A stretch of DNA of 32,933 nt. It comes from Anaerolineae bacterium (lineage in GTDB: Bacteria > Chloroflexota > Anaerolineae > B4-G1 > SLSP01). The position numbers and the translations under genes are program-made. How positions within the stretch are numbered: position 1 is the first letter of the stretch; the number at the start of each line of letters is the position of its first letter. The stretch covers positions 1 through 32,933 of the forward strand of contig JALOOJ010000018.1 of the NCBI GenBank assembly GCA_025454475.1. Reading direction: 5' to 3'. Shown one piece after another: positions 1 to 8,596 of this stretch. Under the pieces are notes generated by a model. It ran no database searches, was not told the DNA's origin, and saw only the letters and a program-made list of their open reading frames with translations.

Positions 1-12
1 CAGACGTCTGGA

Positions 13-708
13 TCAGGGAACTAAGTAACCCTCGACAGCGGCCTCATCGTCCATCAGCAGGATGCGTTCGATGCAGATCTCTGAAGGCCATACCTGGGCG
101 ATACGCTCGTCGGCCATGCGCTGGGCTATTGCGCGCAGCCCGATGCTCCAGCCGTTGACCTTCAGGCTTTCGATAGTCACCGAGGGCAGGCAGTTGGCGG
201 CCGATGCCCCTATAGTGGTGATAGCTCTGAGGCTGCCGCGTACGATCGCGGGTAGATCCACGCCTGCCCGCTCAATCAGGGAGGCGTCTGCCGTTGCGTC
301 GGCCTCGGCCTTGTTGGGTGCAAAGTCGACCCACAGTGTGGCACCGTCCCCAACCTGTTGTACCAGTAAGTCATGGGCTATGCTGTTGGCGTCGGCCTCC
401 GATATGGTGACGCGGACGCGCACGCCAGCCTGGATGCCATCAAGCTGGTCCAGGTCGCTGAGTGTGCTGATGCGGTACTCGGGCAGATCCGGATCGGGCA
501 CAGGCGCAGGTTCCGAAGCTTCATCGACTATGCCCAGACGGACCAGAAGCGGGCCGATGACGGGCCACTCGGGGAGCGGGGGAAGTGCGGCAGCCGGCGC
601 CGATGCAGTCGACGCGCTGCGGCTCAACGCACTCACGGGTGCTGTGCGAGCAGCCAGCAACACGAGAACCACCAGCAGAATCAAGGTTCGTTTCGTTGGT
701 GCAGCCAT
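13..708 (-). CDS. Hypothetical secreted or membrane-anchored protein (N-terminal hydrophobic segment)
   Basis: ORF 13..804 trimmed to ATG at 708 (MAAPTKRTLILLVVLVLLAARTAPVSA), preceded on the minus strand by TGGAGGAATACC (good SD); signal-peptide-like N-terminus; no recognised family. Confidence 0.6.
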   Translation of the reverse strand: MAAPTKRTLILLVVLVLLAARTAPVSALSRSASTASAPAAALPPLPEWPVIGPLLVRLGIVDEASEPAPVPDPDLPEYRISTLSDLDQLDGIQAGVRVRVTISEADANSIAHDLLVQQVGDGATLWVDFAPNKAEADATADASLIERAGVDLPAIVRGSLRAITTIGASAANCLPSVTIESLKVNGWSIGLRAIAQRMADERIAQVWPSEICIERILLMDDEAAVEGYLVP

Positions 709-983
709 GGTATTCCTCCAGTCGCCGACAGCGCCGGCGGTGCTTGGATCTTCTGGACGTCCGGCCTCGCTTAGCCGCATGCTAGCTGGCAGGAACGTCT
801 CCATCGGCGTCCCATTCTACCGAGCACTGTCCGATCGGCAATATCTGCGCCAGGTGCAGGAGTCTTGCGAGAGGCTCGGGAGCGCTCTGAAAACCGTGCA
901 CCTCGCGCGATAGCGCGTGACCGCCTGCGCTGGATGCCGCAAAGCATGAGATAGCGCGCAAGCCTGGGGTTCACCGAGCTCGT

Positions 984-1982
984 TCAGTCTTCGTCAATCC
1001 CCCACCAGTACATATCTGCAAGCTTGCTATGCTCCTCGCGGAGGCGCACGAAACTCTCATATCGGTGGCGGCTAATCTCGTCACGCTCCAGCGCTGCAAG
1101 CACCTCGCAACCGGGCTCGTGAGTATGGCTGCAGTCGGAGAAGGTACAGCGCGGCACAAACGGAGCGATGTCAGGGAAGTAGGCGTCGATCTCCTCCGGA
1201 TCCAGGTCGAACAGCGCCAGCGCGCGAATACCGGGCGTGTCGGCGACCCAACCCCCGACGGCCAGTGGCACCAGTTCGGCGACAGTGGTTGTATGACGTC
1301 CCTTTCCGGTGGTGCTGCTGACCTCTCGCACGCGATGGCCCAGGCCGGGCTCCAGCGCGTTGAGGAGACTGGATTTACCGACGCCTGATGGCCCGATGAG
1401 GGCGGATGTCTTGTGGGCCAGGTGATCACGGAGCACGTCGATGCCGCTGCGCGATTGGGCGCTCGCATAGGCCACGGTGTAGCCGATGGTCTCGTAGATG
1501 CCGAAAAGCTGCTTCGCCCGATCAAGGCCGATGAGGTCAGTCTTGTTGGCGCAGATGATGGCGGGGATCTCTTGCCGCTCGGCGCCCACAAGGAGTCGGT
1601 CTAGCATCTTCAGCCGGGGTTCGGGATCGGCGCAGGCCAACACAAAAACAACCTGGTCTGGGTTGGCGATGATTACCTGTTCCTGCTCACGCAGGTAGCC
1701 CTGACGATCCCATCGCCGGGTGCCACGGCCTGAGGGCAGGGGTTTGAGCCGCGACAGCGTGCGCACGCGCTCGTGGACGTCCTCGATCACAAAGCTGCCG
1801 TCGTCGAGCGCCTGCCAAGTCACACGATCGCCGACGGCGATCAGTGTGGCCTCGTTGCGTTCCTTCTTCAGCCGCCCTCGAACACGTGCAACTATCTCCT
1901 GTCCATCGTCGCTGAGGACAGAATAGAACCCACTCAGAGACCTGATGACGAGTCCAACCTGTGGGGGCTCGGACTCACCCAT
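984..1982 (-). CDS. rsgA: Ribosome small subunit-dependent GTPase A (RsgA/YjeQ)
   Basis: 332 aa; circularly permuted GTPase order: ANKTDL (G4) before GPSGVGKSSLLN (G1) and DTPGIR (G3); C-terminal Zn knuckle CTFSDCSHTHEPGC. Confidence 0.95.
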   Translation of the reverse strand: MGESEPPQVGLVIRSLSGFYSVLSDDGQEIVARVRGRLKKERNEATLIAVGDRVTWQALDDGSFVIEDVHERVRTLSRLKPLPSGRGTRRWDRQGYLREQEQVIIANPDQVVFVLACADPEPRLKMLDRLLVGAERQEIPAIICANKTDLIGLDRAKQLFGIYETIGYTVAYASAQSRSGIDVLRDHLAHKTSALIGPSGVGKSSLLNALEPGLGHRVREVSSTTGKGRHTTTVAELVPLAVGGWVADTPGIRALALFDLDPEEIDAYFPDIAPFVPRCTFSDCSHTHEPGCEVLAALERDEISRHRYESFVRLREEHSKLADMYWWGIDED

Positions 1983-2105
1983 ACACCCACGCTATAGCGT
2001 CCACAGACAGTACCTCCGCTTGGCCAAGTCTCTCATTCTACCCTCAGCGGAGCTGGTGACAACCTGCCGTTGTGTCGCAACGATCACACCAGGTAAGCTT
2101 TTTTG

Positions 2106-2134
2106 TTGACTTTGGCGCAAACGTCATTTATACT
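2106..2134 (+). promoter_or_regulatory. Sigma70-type promoter for the M23/Roco pair
   Basis: TTGACT (2106-2111) - 17 nt - TATACT (2129-2134), about 90 nt upstream of the likely ATG at 2223. Confidence 0.7.
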
Positions 2135-2222
2135 ACAGCATGTATGCGTGTTAACGCAATCGTAACCAAACTGTAACGCGCTGGTGCGTCTGTGCGTCAG
2201 CGCGGGGACGGGGAGGCGGCTG

Positions 2223-4886
2223 ATGGCTGCGTGGATGAGATGGCCAACGCGATCGGGAAGGGTCACCCAGAGATTCGGGGCCAATCCTGTCGTCTATGCC
2301 AAGTTTGGCCTGCCCGGACACGAAGGGCTTGACCTCGAGGCGCCTCAGGGAGAGGCGATCTACGCGGTTTGCGATGGTTTGGTGACCGATATCCGTCTGG
2401 ACGGCTTTGCGGATCCACTGACCAGACCGTATGGAAACCAGGTCCGGATACAGCATGCGAACGGCTATGAGTCGTTGTATGCTCACCTCAGCCAGACGGT
2501 AGTGGTGCGGGGCCAAGTGGTCAAGGCTAAGCAGCTTATCGGCTTTTCAGGCAGCACCGGGTACACTGCCGAACCGCATCTCCACTTGGGCGTCAGAAAG
2601 CGTGGGGCCACTGTCAGCGGTGATACGCCTTATCCCTACGATCTCGTGGATCCTGAGCCTCTACTACTTCCTCCGGGCCGCCCTGAGGAAGTTGGTGTGG
2701 TGATCCCCGAGCCTTCGTTGGAGGTCGAGGTCATTGAGACCACACCCGGCTCGGTGGCAGTCCTGGCTGAGCCGAAGAGCGAGTCCGTGACCCTGGCAAG
2801 CGTGGACGCGGGCACGCTGCTTGCTGCGCTGGAGGCCGCGGAGGTCGTTAGGGCAAAGGTTGGTCGCGCCGATCAGTGGCTGTGGGTTAGGACCGGCGCA
2901 GGCGCCGTGGGATGGGTAGCCGGCGCCTACCTGAGGCTGGTTGGCTCGACGGAGGCAGACGAGGGCGACCTTGAGATGGTCCTCTTTGTGGTAGTAGACA
3001 GCGCTGGGGACAACCTGCGCCTGCGCTTCGGACCGGGAATGGATTTCGACGAAGTGGCAAAGGTTCCCGATGGGACGCTACTTAAGGCCCTCGACGACGC
3101 GCATACCGTTCGGACCACGATCGGAAAAGCCGGCGAATGGCTTCATGTCCAGGCGCCGGAGGGCCAGGTCGGGTACTGCGCGGCGTGGTTCCTGGCCTTG
3201 GAGCCGTTCGGCGAGAAGCCCGCTATCGCTCAGCCGCCGGTCGGGACGCCGACGTCCTACGTGATTGTCGAAAGCCCCGGAGCGGGGCTGCGTTTGCGAG
3301 ACGGGCCCGGGACTGAGTATGCGCGGACGTGGTGGATGCCGCATCGAACCGTGTTGGAGTCGCTGGAGGATCCGGTTGCCACAGGCGCGAAGGTGGGCCA
3401 GCGCGGCGCGTGGGTACGGGTGCGCACCCCCTCGCGGCGAGAAGGGTACGTTGCGGCTTGGTACCTGCGCTATCCTGCGCAGGCCGACGAGCGCCCGCGA
3501 GTCGCCCAAGCGGGGGTTCGAACCGGAGAGTCACCCCATATCTTCGGAATCCATGCGCTTGCTGCATCCGATGACCAGATCGTGCGCGACCGGATGCGTG
3601 GTCTCTATCACGAGAGCGGCAAAGCCGGGTGGGTGCTTTTCACTGAGATCTGCGGTCGCCACGCGCGTTCTATTTCCATGAACCCTGAGATACGGCGGCG
3701 CCTGTGGAACTGGGCGGATGCAGGCTACGGCGTGATCATCCGCCTAAACCATGGGTACGAGCCAGGGGGGACGATACCGGAATCGCGACTCTACGATGAC
3801 TTCGCGGCAGCCGCGGCGCGTTGGGTGGAGCTCTATCTCCGAGACAGCAACCGTTCTGCCTCCACCTACACCTGGGCGGTCCAGATCGGGAACGAACAGA
3901 ACAACCCCCGAGAGCATCCTGGCGGCTTTGAGCATCCGACCGAGCATATCACGGCACATCGCTACGCCGATGCGTTCAACCGGACGTATGCCCGGATCAA
4001 GGCTGTACTGCCGAATGCCATTGTCTGTCCGGGGGGCATCGATCCATTTAACTACATGCCGATGCAGAAGCTGGGCAATGTGCGCTGGCGCCCACTGGAT
4101 TACTTCACCGAGATGATGTCGGGCATCGATGCATTGGATGGTGTTGTGCTACACACCTACACTCACGGCCCCGATCCGGCTTACATCACACATCTGAAGC
4201 GGTTTGGCGATGGCAGCGGCCCGCTCGGCGATCACTACTACGACTTTCAGTCGTATCGCACCTTCATGGAGCGTATTCCGGCGAAATGGCGCGACGTCCC
4301 CGTCTACATTACTGAGATGAATCACATTCATCGACCCGCGGGTGAGCACGACCAGGGGTGGGTGGACAAAAACGTGGGGTGGCTGCGTGCCGCCTATGAG
4401 GAGATCGACCGCTGGAACCGCCAGCCCTACGCCCAGCAGATACGCTGCGCGCTCATCTACCGCTGGATGGGTGATGCATGGGCGATCGTCAACAAGCCGG
4501 AGGTCCTCACCGAGTTCAAGCAGGCACTAACCAGCGATTACCGCTGGAGAGGAGCTCCTCAGCGCGAGGCGCATAGCTTTGCTATCACATCGCTGGCGGA
4601 TGGCGGTGCGCGTCCCAGTGAACTCGAGGAGCGCTTCCTGGTGAGCCCTGACGACCTGATGCAGGTCAAAGGGGTCGGCGAGATTGGTGCGGCTGCGCTC
4701 AACGCGGCAGGCATCTACCTGTTTGAGCAACTCGCACGCTTGACATCGGAGCAGCTTGCGGACATCATAGGCGAGACAGGGATCCGTGCGCACTTCCTGA
4801 CGACCTGGCCCCAGCAGGCGCGCTTGGCAGCAGCAGCGGACTGGCCGGCATTACAACACTTCCGTGAGCAGTTACGGGAACCGTGA
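2223..4886 (+). CDS. Multidomain cell-wall hydrolase-like protein: M23 metallopeptidase + 3 SH3b-like + clan GH-A-like glycosidase barrel + C-terminal helix-hairpin-helix
   Basis: ORF 2184..4886; ATG 2223 has SD GGGGAGG. M23: GHEGLDLEAPQGEAIYAVCDG...YAHLSQ...GSTGYTAEPHLHLG. Three SH3b-like segments ending WVAGAYLRL, YCAAWFLAL, YVAAWYLRY. GH-A-like: IGNEQN (acid/base) and VYITEMNH (nucleophile). C-term: DDLMQVKGVGEIGAAALNAAGIYLFEQLA (HhH). Confidence 0.8.
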   Translation: MAAWMRWPTRSGRVTQRFGANPVVYAKFGLPGHEGLDLEAPQGEAIYAVCDGLVTDIRLDGFADPLTRPYGNQVRIQHANGYESLYAHLSQTVVVRGQVVKAKQLIGFSGSTGYTAEPHLHLGVRKRGATVSGDTPYPYDLVDPEPLLLPPGRPEEVGVVIPEPSLEVEVIETTPGSVAVLAEPKSESVTLASVDAGTLLAALEAAEVVRAKVGRADQWLWVRTGAGAVGWVAGAYLRLVGSTEADEGDLEMVLFVVVDSAGDNLRLRFGPGMDFDEVAKVPDGTLLKALDDAHTVRTTIGKAGEWLHVQAPEGQVGYCAAWFLALEPFGEKPAIAQPPVGTPTSYVIVESPGAGLRLRDGPGTEYARTWWMPHRTVLESLEDPVATGAKVGQRGAWVRVRTPSRREGYVAAWYLRYPAQADERPRVAQAGVRTGESPHIFGIHALAASDDQIVRDRMRGLYHESGKAGWVLFTEICGRHARSISMNPEIRRRLWNWADAGYGVIIRLNHGYEPGGTIPESRLYDDFAAAAARWVELYLRDSNRSASTYTWAVQIGNEQNNPREHPGGFEHPTEHITAHRYADAFNRTYARIKAVLPNAIVCPGGIDPFNYMPMQKLGNVRWRPLDYFTEMMSGIDALDGVVLHTYTHGPDPAYITHLKRFGDGSGPLGDHYYDFQSYRTFMERIPAKWRDVPVYITEMNHIHRPAGEHDQGWVDKNVGWLRAAYEEIDRWNRQPYAQQIRCALIYRWMGDAWAIVNKPEVLTEFKQALTSDYRWRGAPQREAHSFAITSLADGGARPSELEERFLVSPDDLMQVKGVGEIGAAALNAAGIYLFEQLARLTSEQLADIIGETGIRAHFLTTWPQQARLAAAADWPALQHFREQLREP

Positions 4887-4889
4887 GGA

Positions 4890-7451
4890 ATGTCAGTGAC
4901 TGACGAGCAACTGTTGCAGCGAATCAATGAAGCGGCGGCGACGGGATCTGAGGTACTGGATCTTAGCTACTGTGAGCTTGCCGCTCTTCCGCCTGAGATC
5001 GCTAAGCTCGATCATCTGCTCGCGCTCGACCTGTGCGGGAATGATCTCGTGGCGCTGCCGCCGCAGATCGGCAGGCTGCGAAACCTCGCTCAACTGGACC
5101 TGCGTCACAACCAACTGGTCGGCCTGCCGCCCGAGATCGGCCTGGTCACCGGCCTCACCTCGCTGGACTTGCTGGGCAACGAGTTGGCTTCGTTGCCGCC
5201 GGAGATGGAGATGCTGACCGGCTTGGCGAGTTTGGATCTCCGCCAGAATCGCATCCGAATCTTCCCGCAGGTGATACTCCGCTTGCTCGCTCTGGAAGAC
5301 CTGCAGCTCTGGGGCAATCCCCTGGTCGCCCTTCCGCTGGAAATCGCCAGACTGGCGCGCCTGAGCTACCTGAACCTGGGTCGCAATGAGATGTCAGAGA
5401 TCCCGCCTGGTGTTTGGCGGTTGGGTAGCCTGGAACGGCTCGTCATTGATCACACCCAGATCCGCGCTATCCCACCGGAAATCAGGAACCTACGGAATCT
5501 TGAGTATGTCGAGTTGCATAACAATCGGCTCAGCGCAGTGCCGCCCGAAGTAGGCGAGCTGGATCGGCTGATGGCATTGCTGCTACACAACAACGCGATT
5601 ACCCATCTGCCCGCCGAGATCGGTGCTCTGCGCAGGCTGCGGCAGTTGGACCTGCATCACAACCAGCTTATCTCACTGCCCATCGAGATCGGCAAGCTTG
5701 AGGGCCTGCATCGGCTTGATCTCACGCAGAATCCGCTTGCGGTGCCCCCGGAGATTCTCGCAAAGACCGAGGCGCCGACGGCGATCATCACTTACTACCT
5801 CCAGCACTTGGGCGGACGGCTGCGCCCGCTCAACGAAGCCAAGATGGTGCTCGTGGGTCAGGGCAGCGTGGGAAAGACCTCCCTGGTCAAGCGTCTGACA
5901 GCCAACACCTACGATCCCTGGGAGCCCAAGACCGAGGGAATCGCTATTCGGCCCTGGCAGGTGCAGGTCAACGACACCGCCATCCAGCTCAATGTCTGGG
6001 ACTTCGGTGGTCAGGAGATCATGCACGCCACGCATCAGTTCTTCCTCACCAAGCGAACGCTCTATCTTCTTGTGCTTGATGGGCGTCTGAGCGAAGAAGA
6101 GAACCGTCTTGAGTATTGGCTCAAGATCATACAGAGCTTTGGCGGAGACTCTCCGGTCGTGATCGTGGCGAACAAGACTGATCTCCACGCCATTGACCTC
6201 GACGTGCGTGGCCTCCAGGTAAAATACCCGCAGATCCGGGCGATCGTTGGTACCTCGTGCGCCACAGGGCTGGGCATCGACAGACTGAAGGCGCGCATCA
6301 TACGCGAGATCACGCGAATGCCCCACTTGCACGATGCGCTCCTGGAATCGTGGTTTGAGGTCAAGCGCGAGATCGAGGCGCTCGACAAGGACTACATCCC
6401 GTACGAGTACTACCTGGAGCGATGCCAGGCTCACGGGATCACGGATGAGCGCAGCCAGCGCACGTTGATCGGCTTCCTGCACGACCTGGGCATTGTCCTC
6501 AACTTCCAGGATGACCCTCGGCTGGAGGATACGAATATCCTGAATCCCCAGTGGGTCACAAACGGCGTCTACCGTATACTGAATGATGAGGGCCTCCGAC
6601 GCAAGAATGGCTGTCTTGCCCGGGCAGATCTCTCGCACATCCTGGATCGGCGCGCGTATCCGCGCCACAGGCACCAGTTTGTTCTGGACATGATGCGCAA
6701 GTTTGAGCTATGCTTCCCGTTTGATGAGGATCGAGGAGATCGGTTCCTGGTGCCTGACCTGCTGAGCAAAGAGGCGCCGGATACCGGGGTCTGGGCCGAT
6801 GCTCTAGCTTTCCAGTACCATTACAACGTGCTTCCTGGGAGCGTGATTTCCAGGTTCATCGTGCGGGCGCACCCCTACCTCGATCAGGACCTCTACTGGC
6901 GCAGTGGCGTTGTGATAACGGACCAGGGCAACTCGGCGCTGGTGCAGGCCGACCGCGAGGAGAAGCGGGTCAGCATCTGGGTGCGCGGCCCCGAGCGTAC
7001 GCGTCGCGCCCTCCTGAGCATCATCCGCTCGCACTTCGATGTCATCCACAGCACGATATCCGGTATACACGTTGCGGAGAAGGTGCCCCTATGGGAGCAT
7101 CCCGAGATCGTGGTCGACTATCAGTACTTGCTGGACCTGGAGGCCATGGGCGAGAAGAGCTTCGTGCCGCCCGGCTTGCGGGAGCGGGTGGATGTGCGCG
7201 CGCTACTCGACGGTGTGGACCTCACCCAGCCTCAGCGCGAAGCTGTCCGATTGCGGCAGGCGCTGGTTGAGCGCTTTGACATCGATGAGCTACGCACGTT
7301 GTGCTATGATCTTGGTGTGGATTTCGAGGCCCTCGACGGACTCGGGAAGGCCGGAAAGTCACGAGAGCTTGTGGCCTTCCTTGAACGGCGTGAGCGGCTT
7401 GACGAGCTAGCCCGGGTTGGACGGCTACACCGCCCTGATGCGCCCTGGTGA
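4890..7451 (+). CDS. Bacterial Roco protein: 11 LRR + Roc GTPase + COR + C-terminal effector-associated/death-like domain
   Basis: 853 aa; eleven consecutive 23-aa LRRs (LPPEIGxLxxLxxLDLxxNxLxx); Roc: GQGSVGKTSLVKRL, VWDFGGQEIMHATHQFF, VANKTDL; COR-like region follows; last ~66 aa LRQALVERFDIDELRTLCYDLGVDFEALDGLGKAGKSRELVAFLERRERLDEL resemble effector-associated domains. Confidence 0.9.
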   Translation: MSVTDEQLLQRINEAAATGSEVLDLSYCELAALPPEIAKLDHLLALDLCGNDLVALPPQIGRLRNLAQLDLRHNQLVGLPPEIGLVTGLTSLDLLGNELASLPPEMEMLTGLASLDLRQNRIRIFPQVILRLLALEDLQLWGNPLVALPLEIARLARLSYLNLGRNEMSEIPPGVWRLGSLERLVIDHTQIRAIPPEIRNLRNLEYVELHNNRLSAVPPEVGELDRLMALLLHNNAITHLPAEIGALRRLRQLDLHHNQLISLPIEIGKLEGLHRLDLTQNPLAVPPEILAKTEAPTAIITYYLQHLGGRLRPLNEAKMVLVGQGSVGKTSLVKRLTANTYDPWEPKTEGIAIRPWQVQVNDTAIQLNVWDFGGQEIMHATHQFFLTKRTLYLLVLDGRLSEEENRLEYWLKIIQSFGGDSPVVIVANKTDLHAIDLDVRGLQVKYPQIRAIVGTSCATGLGIDRLKARIIREITRMPHLHDALLESWFEVKREIEALDKDYIPYEYYLERCQAHGITDERSQRTLIGFLHDLGIVLNFQDDPRLEDTNILNPQWVTNGVYRILNDEGLRRKNGCLARADLSHILDRRAYPRHRHQFVLDMMRKFELCFPFDEDRGDRFLVPDLLSKEAPDTGVWADALAFQYHYNVLPGSVISRFIVRAHPYLDQDLYWRSGVVITDQGNSALVQADREEKRVSIWVRGPERTRRALLSIIRSHFDVIHSTISGIHVAEKVPLWEHPEIVVDYQYLLDLEAMGEKSFVPPGLRERVDVRALLDGVDLTQPQREAVRLRQALVERFDIDELRTLCYDLGVDFEALDGLGKAGKSRELVAFLERRERLDELARVGRLHRPDAPW
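4986..5744 (+). repeat. Tandem 69-bp-period coding repeat (11 LRR units of 23 aa, no indels)
   Basis: Counted from the ORF translation: LPPEIAKLDHLLALDLCGNDLVA ... LPIEIGKLEGLHRLDLTQNPLAV. Confidence 0.85.
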
Positions 7452-7470
7452 TTCGCCCACTCGCGCGCGA

Positions 7471-7498
7471 TTGACTTAGGGGGCGCTTACGGTATAAT
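7471..7498 (+). promoter_or_regulatory. Sigma70-type promoter for rpmH operon
   Basis: TTGACT (7471-7476) - 16 nt - TATAAT (7493-7498). Confidence 0.8.
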
Positions 7499-7637
7499 GC
7501 GTAGGCGTCTGGGTTGACGTGTAACGCTATACTCCACTGAGCGAATCGCCGCGGGTGACCGCGTGCGTTTTGTGTATGGGGTCTGAGCGGCGGCGTTCAG
7601 TGTTTGAGAGAAGTACAAAGCTAGAAGGAGATTCATC

Positions 7638-7844
7638 ATGGCAACGAAGGGCACCTATCAACCGAAGAAGCGTCGCCGGATGCGAGTCCATGGCTTCCGC
7701 GCGCGTATGGAGACCAAGACGGGGCGCGATGTGCTCAAGCGTCGGCGGCAGAAGGGTCGGCATAAGCTGATTGTCGTGGCGCTGGGCGGCGCCAAGCGCA
7801 TTAACTGGAAGGAATCGGCACAACGGCCGCGTTCAGGCAAGTAG
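7638..7844 (+). CDS. rpmH: 50S ribosomal protein L34 with C-terminal extension
   Basis: [44 protein letters not shown]; strong SD AGAAGGAGAT; followed by rnpA. Confidence 0.95.
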   Translation: MATKGTYQPKKRRRMRVHGFRARMETKTGRDVLKRRRQKGRHKLIVVALGGAKRINWKESAQRPRSGK

Positions 7845-7850
7845 GCCCAG

Positions 7851-8258
7851 GTGGGATGCCCTTGCGGCTCGGAAGCCGACTGCGGCTCTCCCTGGCTGAA
7901 GCAGATGCGCCTTCGACGTCCAGAAGAGTTTCGCAGGGTTCGTTCTGAGGGACGATCGTGGGCGCATCCGCTGTTTGTAGTATGGCGAGCACCGAATCTC
8001 CTGGACCACAGTCGAGTAGGGATCACGGCAAGTCGGAAGCTTGGGTGTGCGGTGGAGCGTAATCGTGCGCGTCGGCTCCTCCGTGAGGGTATGCGCCATC
8101 TCTATGCGCACATCGCTTCTGGCTGGGACATCGTGCTGGTCGGTAGGTCGGGTCTCCTGAGCGCGAAGGAAGCGCAGGTCGAGATCGCTCTGCGCCTGGT
8201 CCTCACTCGCGCGAATCTTGTGTCGCCACCGGAGTCAGGGTGTGATGCCGGTGTCTGA
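7851..8258 (+). CDS. rnpA: Ribonuclease P protein component
   Basis: LRRPEEFRRVRSEGR...VGITASRKLGCAVERNRARRLLREGMR; RNR motif; position after rpmH. True start may be internal (near MRLRRPEEF). Confidence 0.92.
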   Translation: MGCPCGSEADCGSPWLKQMRLRRPEEFRRVRSEGRSWAHPLFVVWRAPNLLDHSRVGITASRKLGCAVERNRARRLLREGMRHLYAHIASGWDIVLVGRSGLLSAKEAQVEIALRLVLTRANLVSPPESGCDAGV

Positions 8259-8273
8259 TATCAGGGGCGCGGT

Positions 8274-8567
8274 GTGAAGCGTCTCTTCTTGGATCTGCTG
8301 CGGTTCTACCAGCGCTTCATCTCACCCGCCTTCCCGCCCTCTTGCCGCTTCACGCCTTCCTGTTCGCAGTACACCTATGAAGCGGTTGATCGATTTGGCA
8401 TCGTGAAGGGCGGTTGGTTGGGCGTGAAGCGTCTTGTTCGCTGTAACCCACTGAACCCGGGAGGCTACGACCCGGTGCCTGAGATGACACCCCAGGCCCG
8501 GCATGAGTTCTCCCCGGTTGGGGCCGGGCACGATGATTGCTGCGTGCAACGCCAACGCCATGGGTAG
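8274..8567 (+). CDS. yidD: Membrane protein insertion efficiency factor YidD
   Basis: GTG start; [62 protein letters not shown]. Confidence 0.95.
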   Translation: MKRLFLDLLRFYQRFISPAFPPSCRFTPSCSQYTYEAVDRFGIVKGGWLGVKRLVRCNPLNPGGYDPVPEMTPQARHEFSPVGAGHDDCCVQRQRHG

Positions 8568-8596
8568 AGTTACGTGATATTAAGGCAGGAGGAAGT

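Noticed and set aside
62-913. 283-aa plus-strand ORF opposite the secreted protein gene
   Set aside because: Ser/Arg-rich composition typical of a shadow frame; the minus-strand ORF has an SD and a signal-like N-terminus.
5673-6674. 333-aa minus-strand ORF antisense to the Roco gene
   Set aside because: Lies fully inside a well-supported coding gene, has no recognisable domain, and fits a shadow ORF in GC-rich sequence.
8480-8540. GC-rich inverted segments near the end of yidD (GCCCGG...CCGGGC)
   Set aside because: Mostly inside the yidD coding region, imperfect and common in GC-rich DNA; no T-tract for a terminator.
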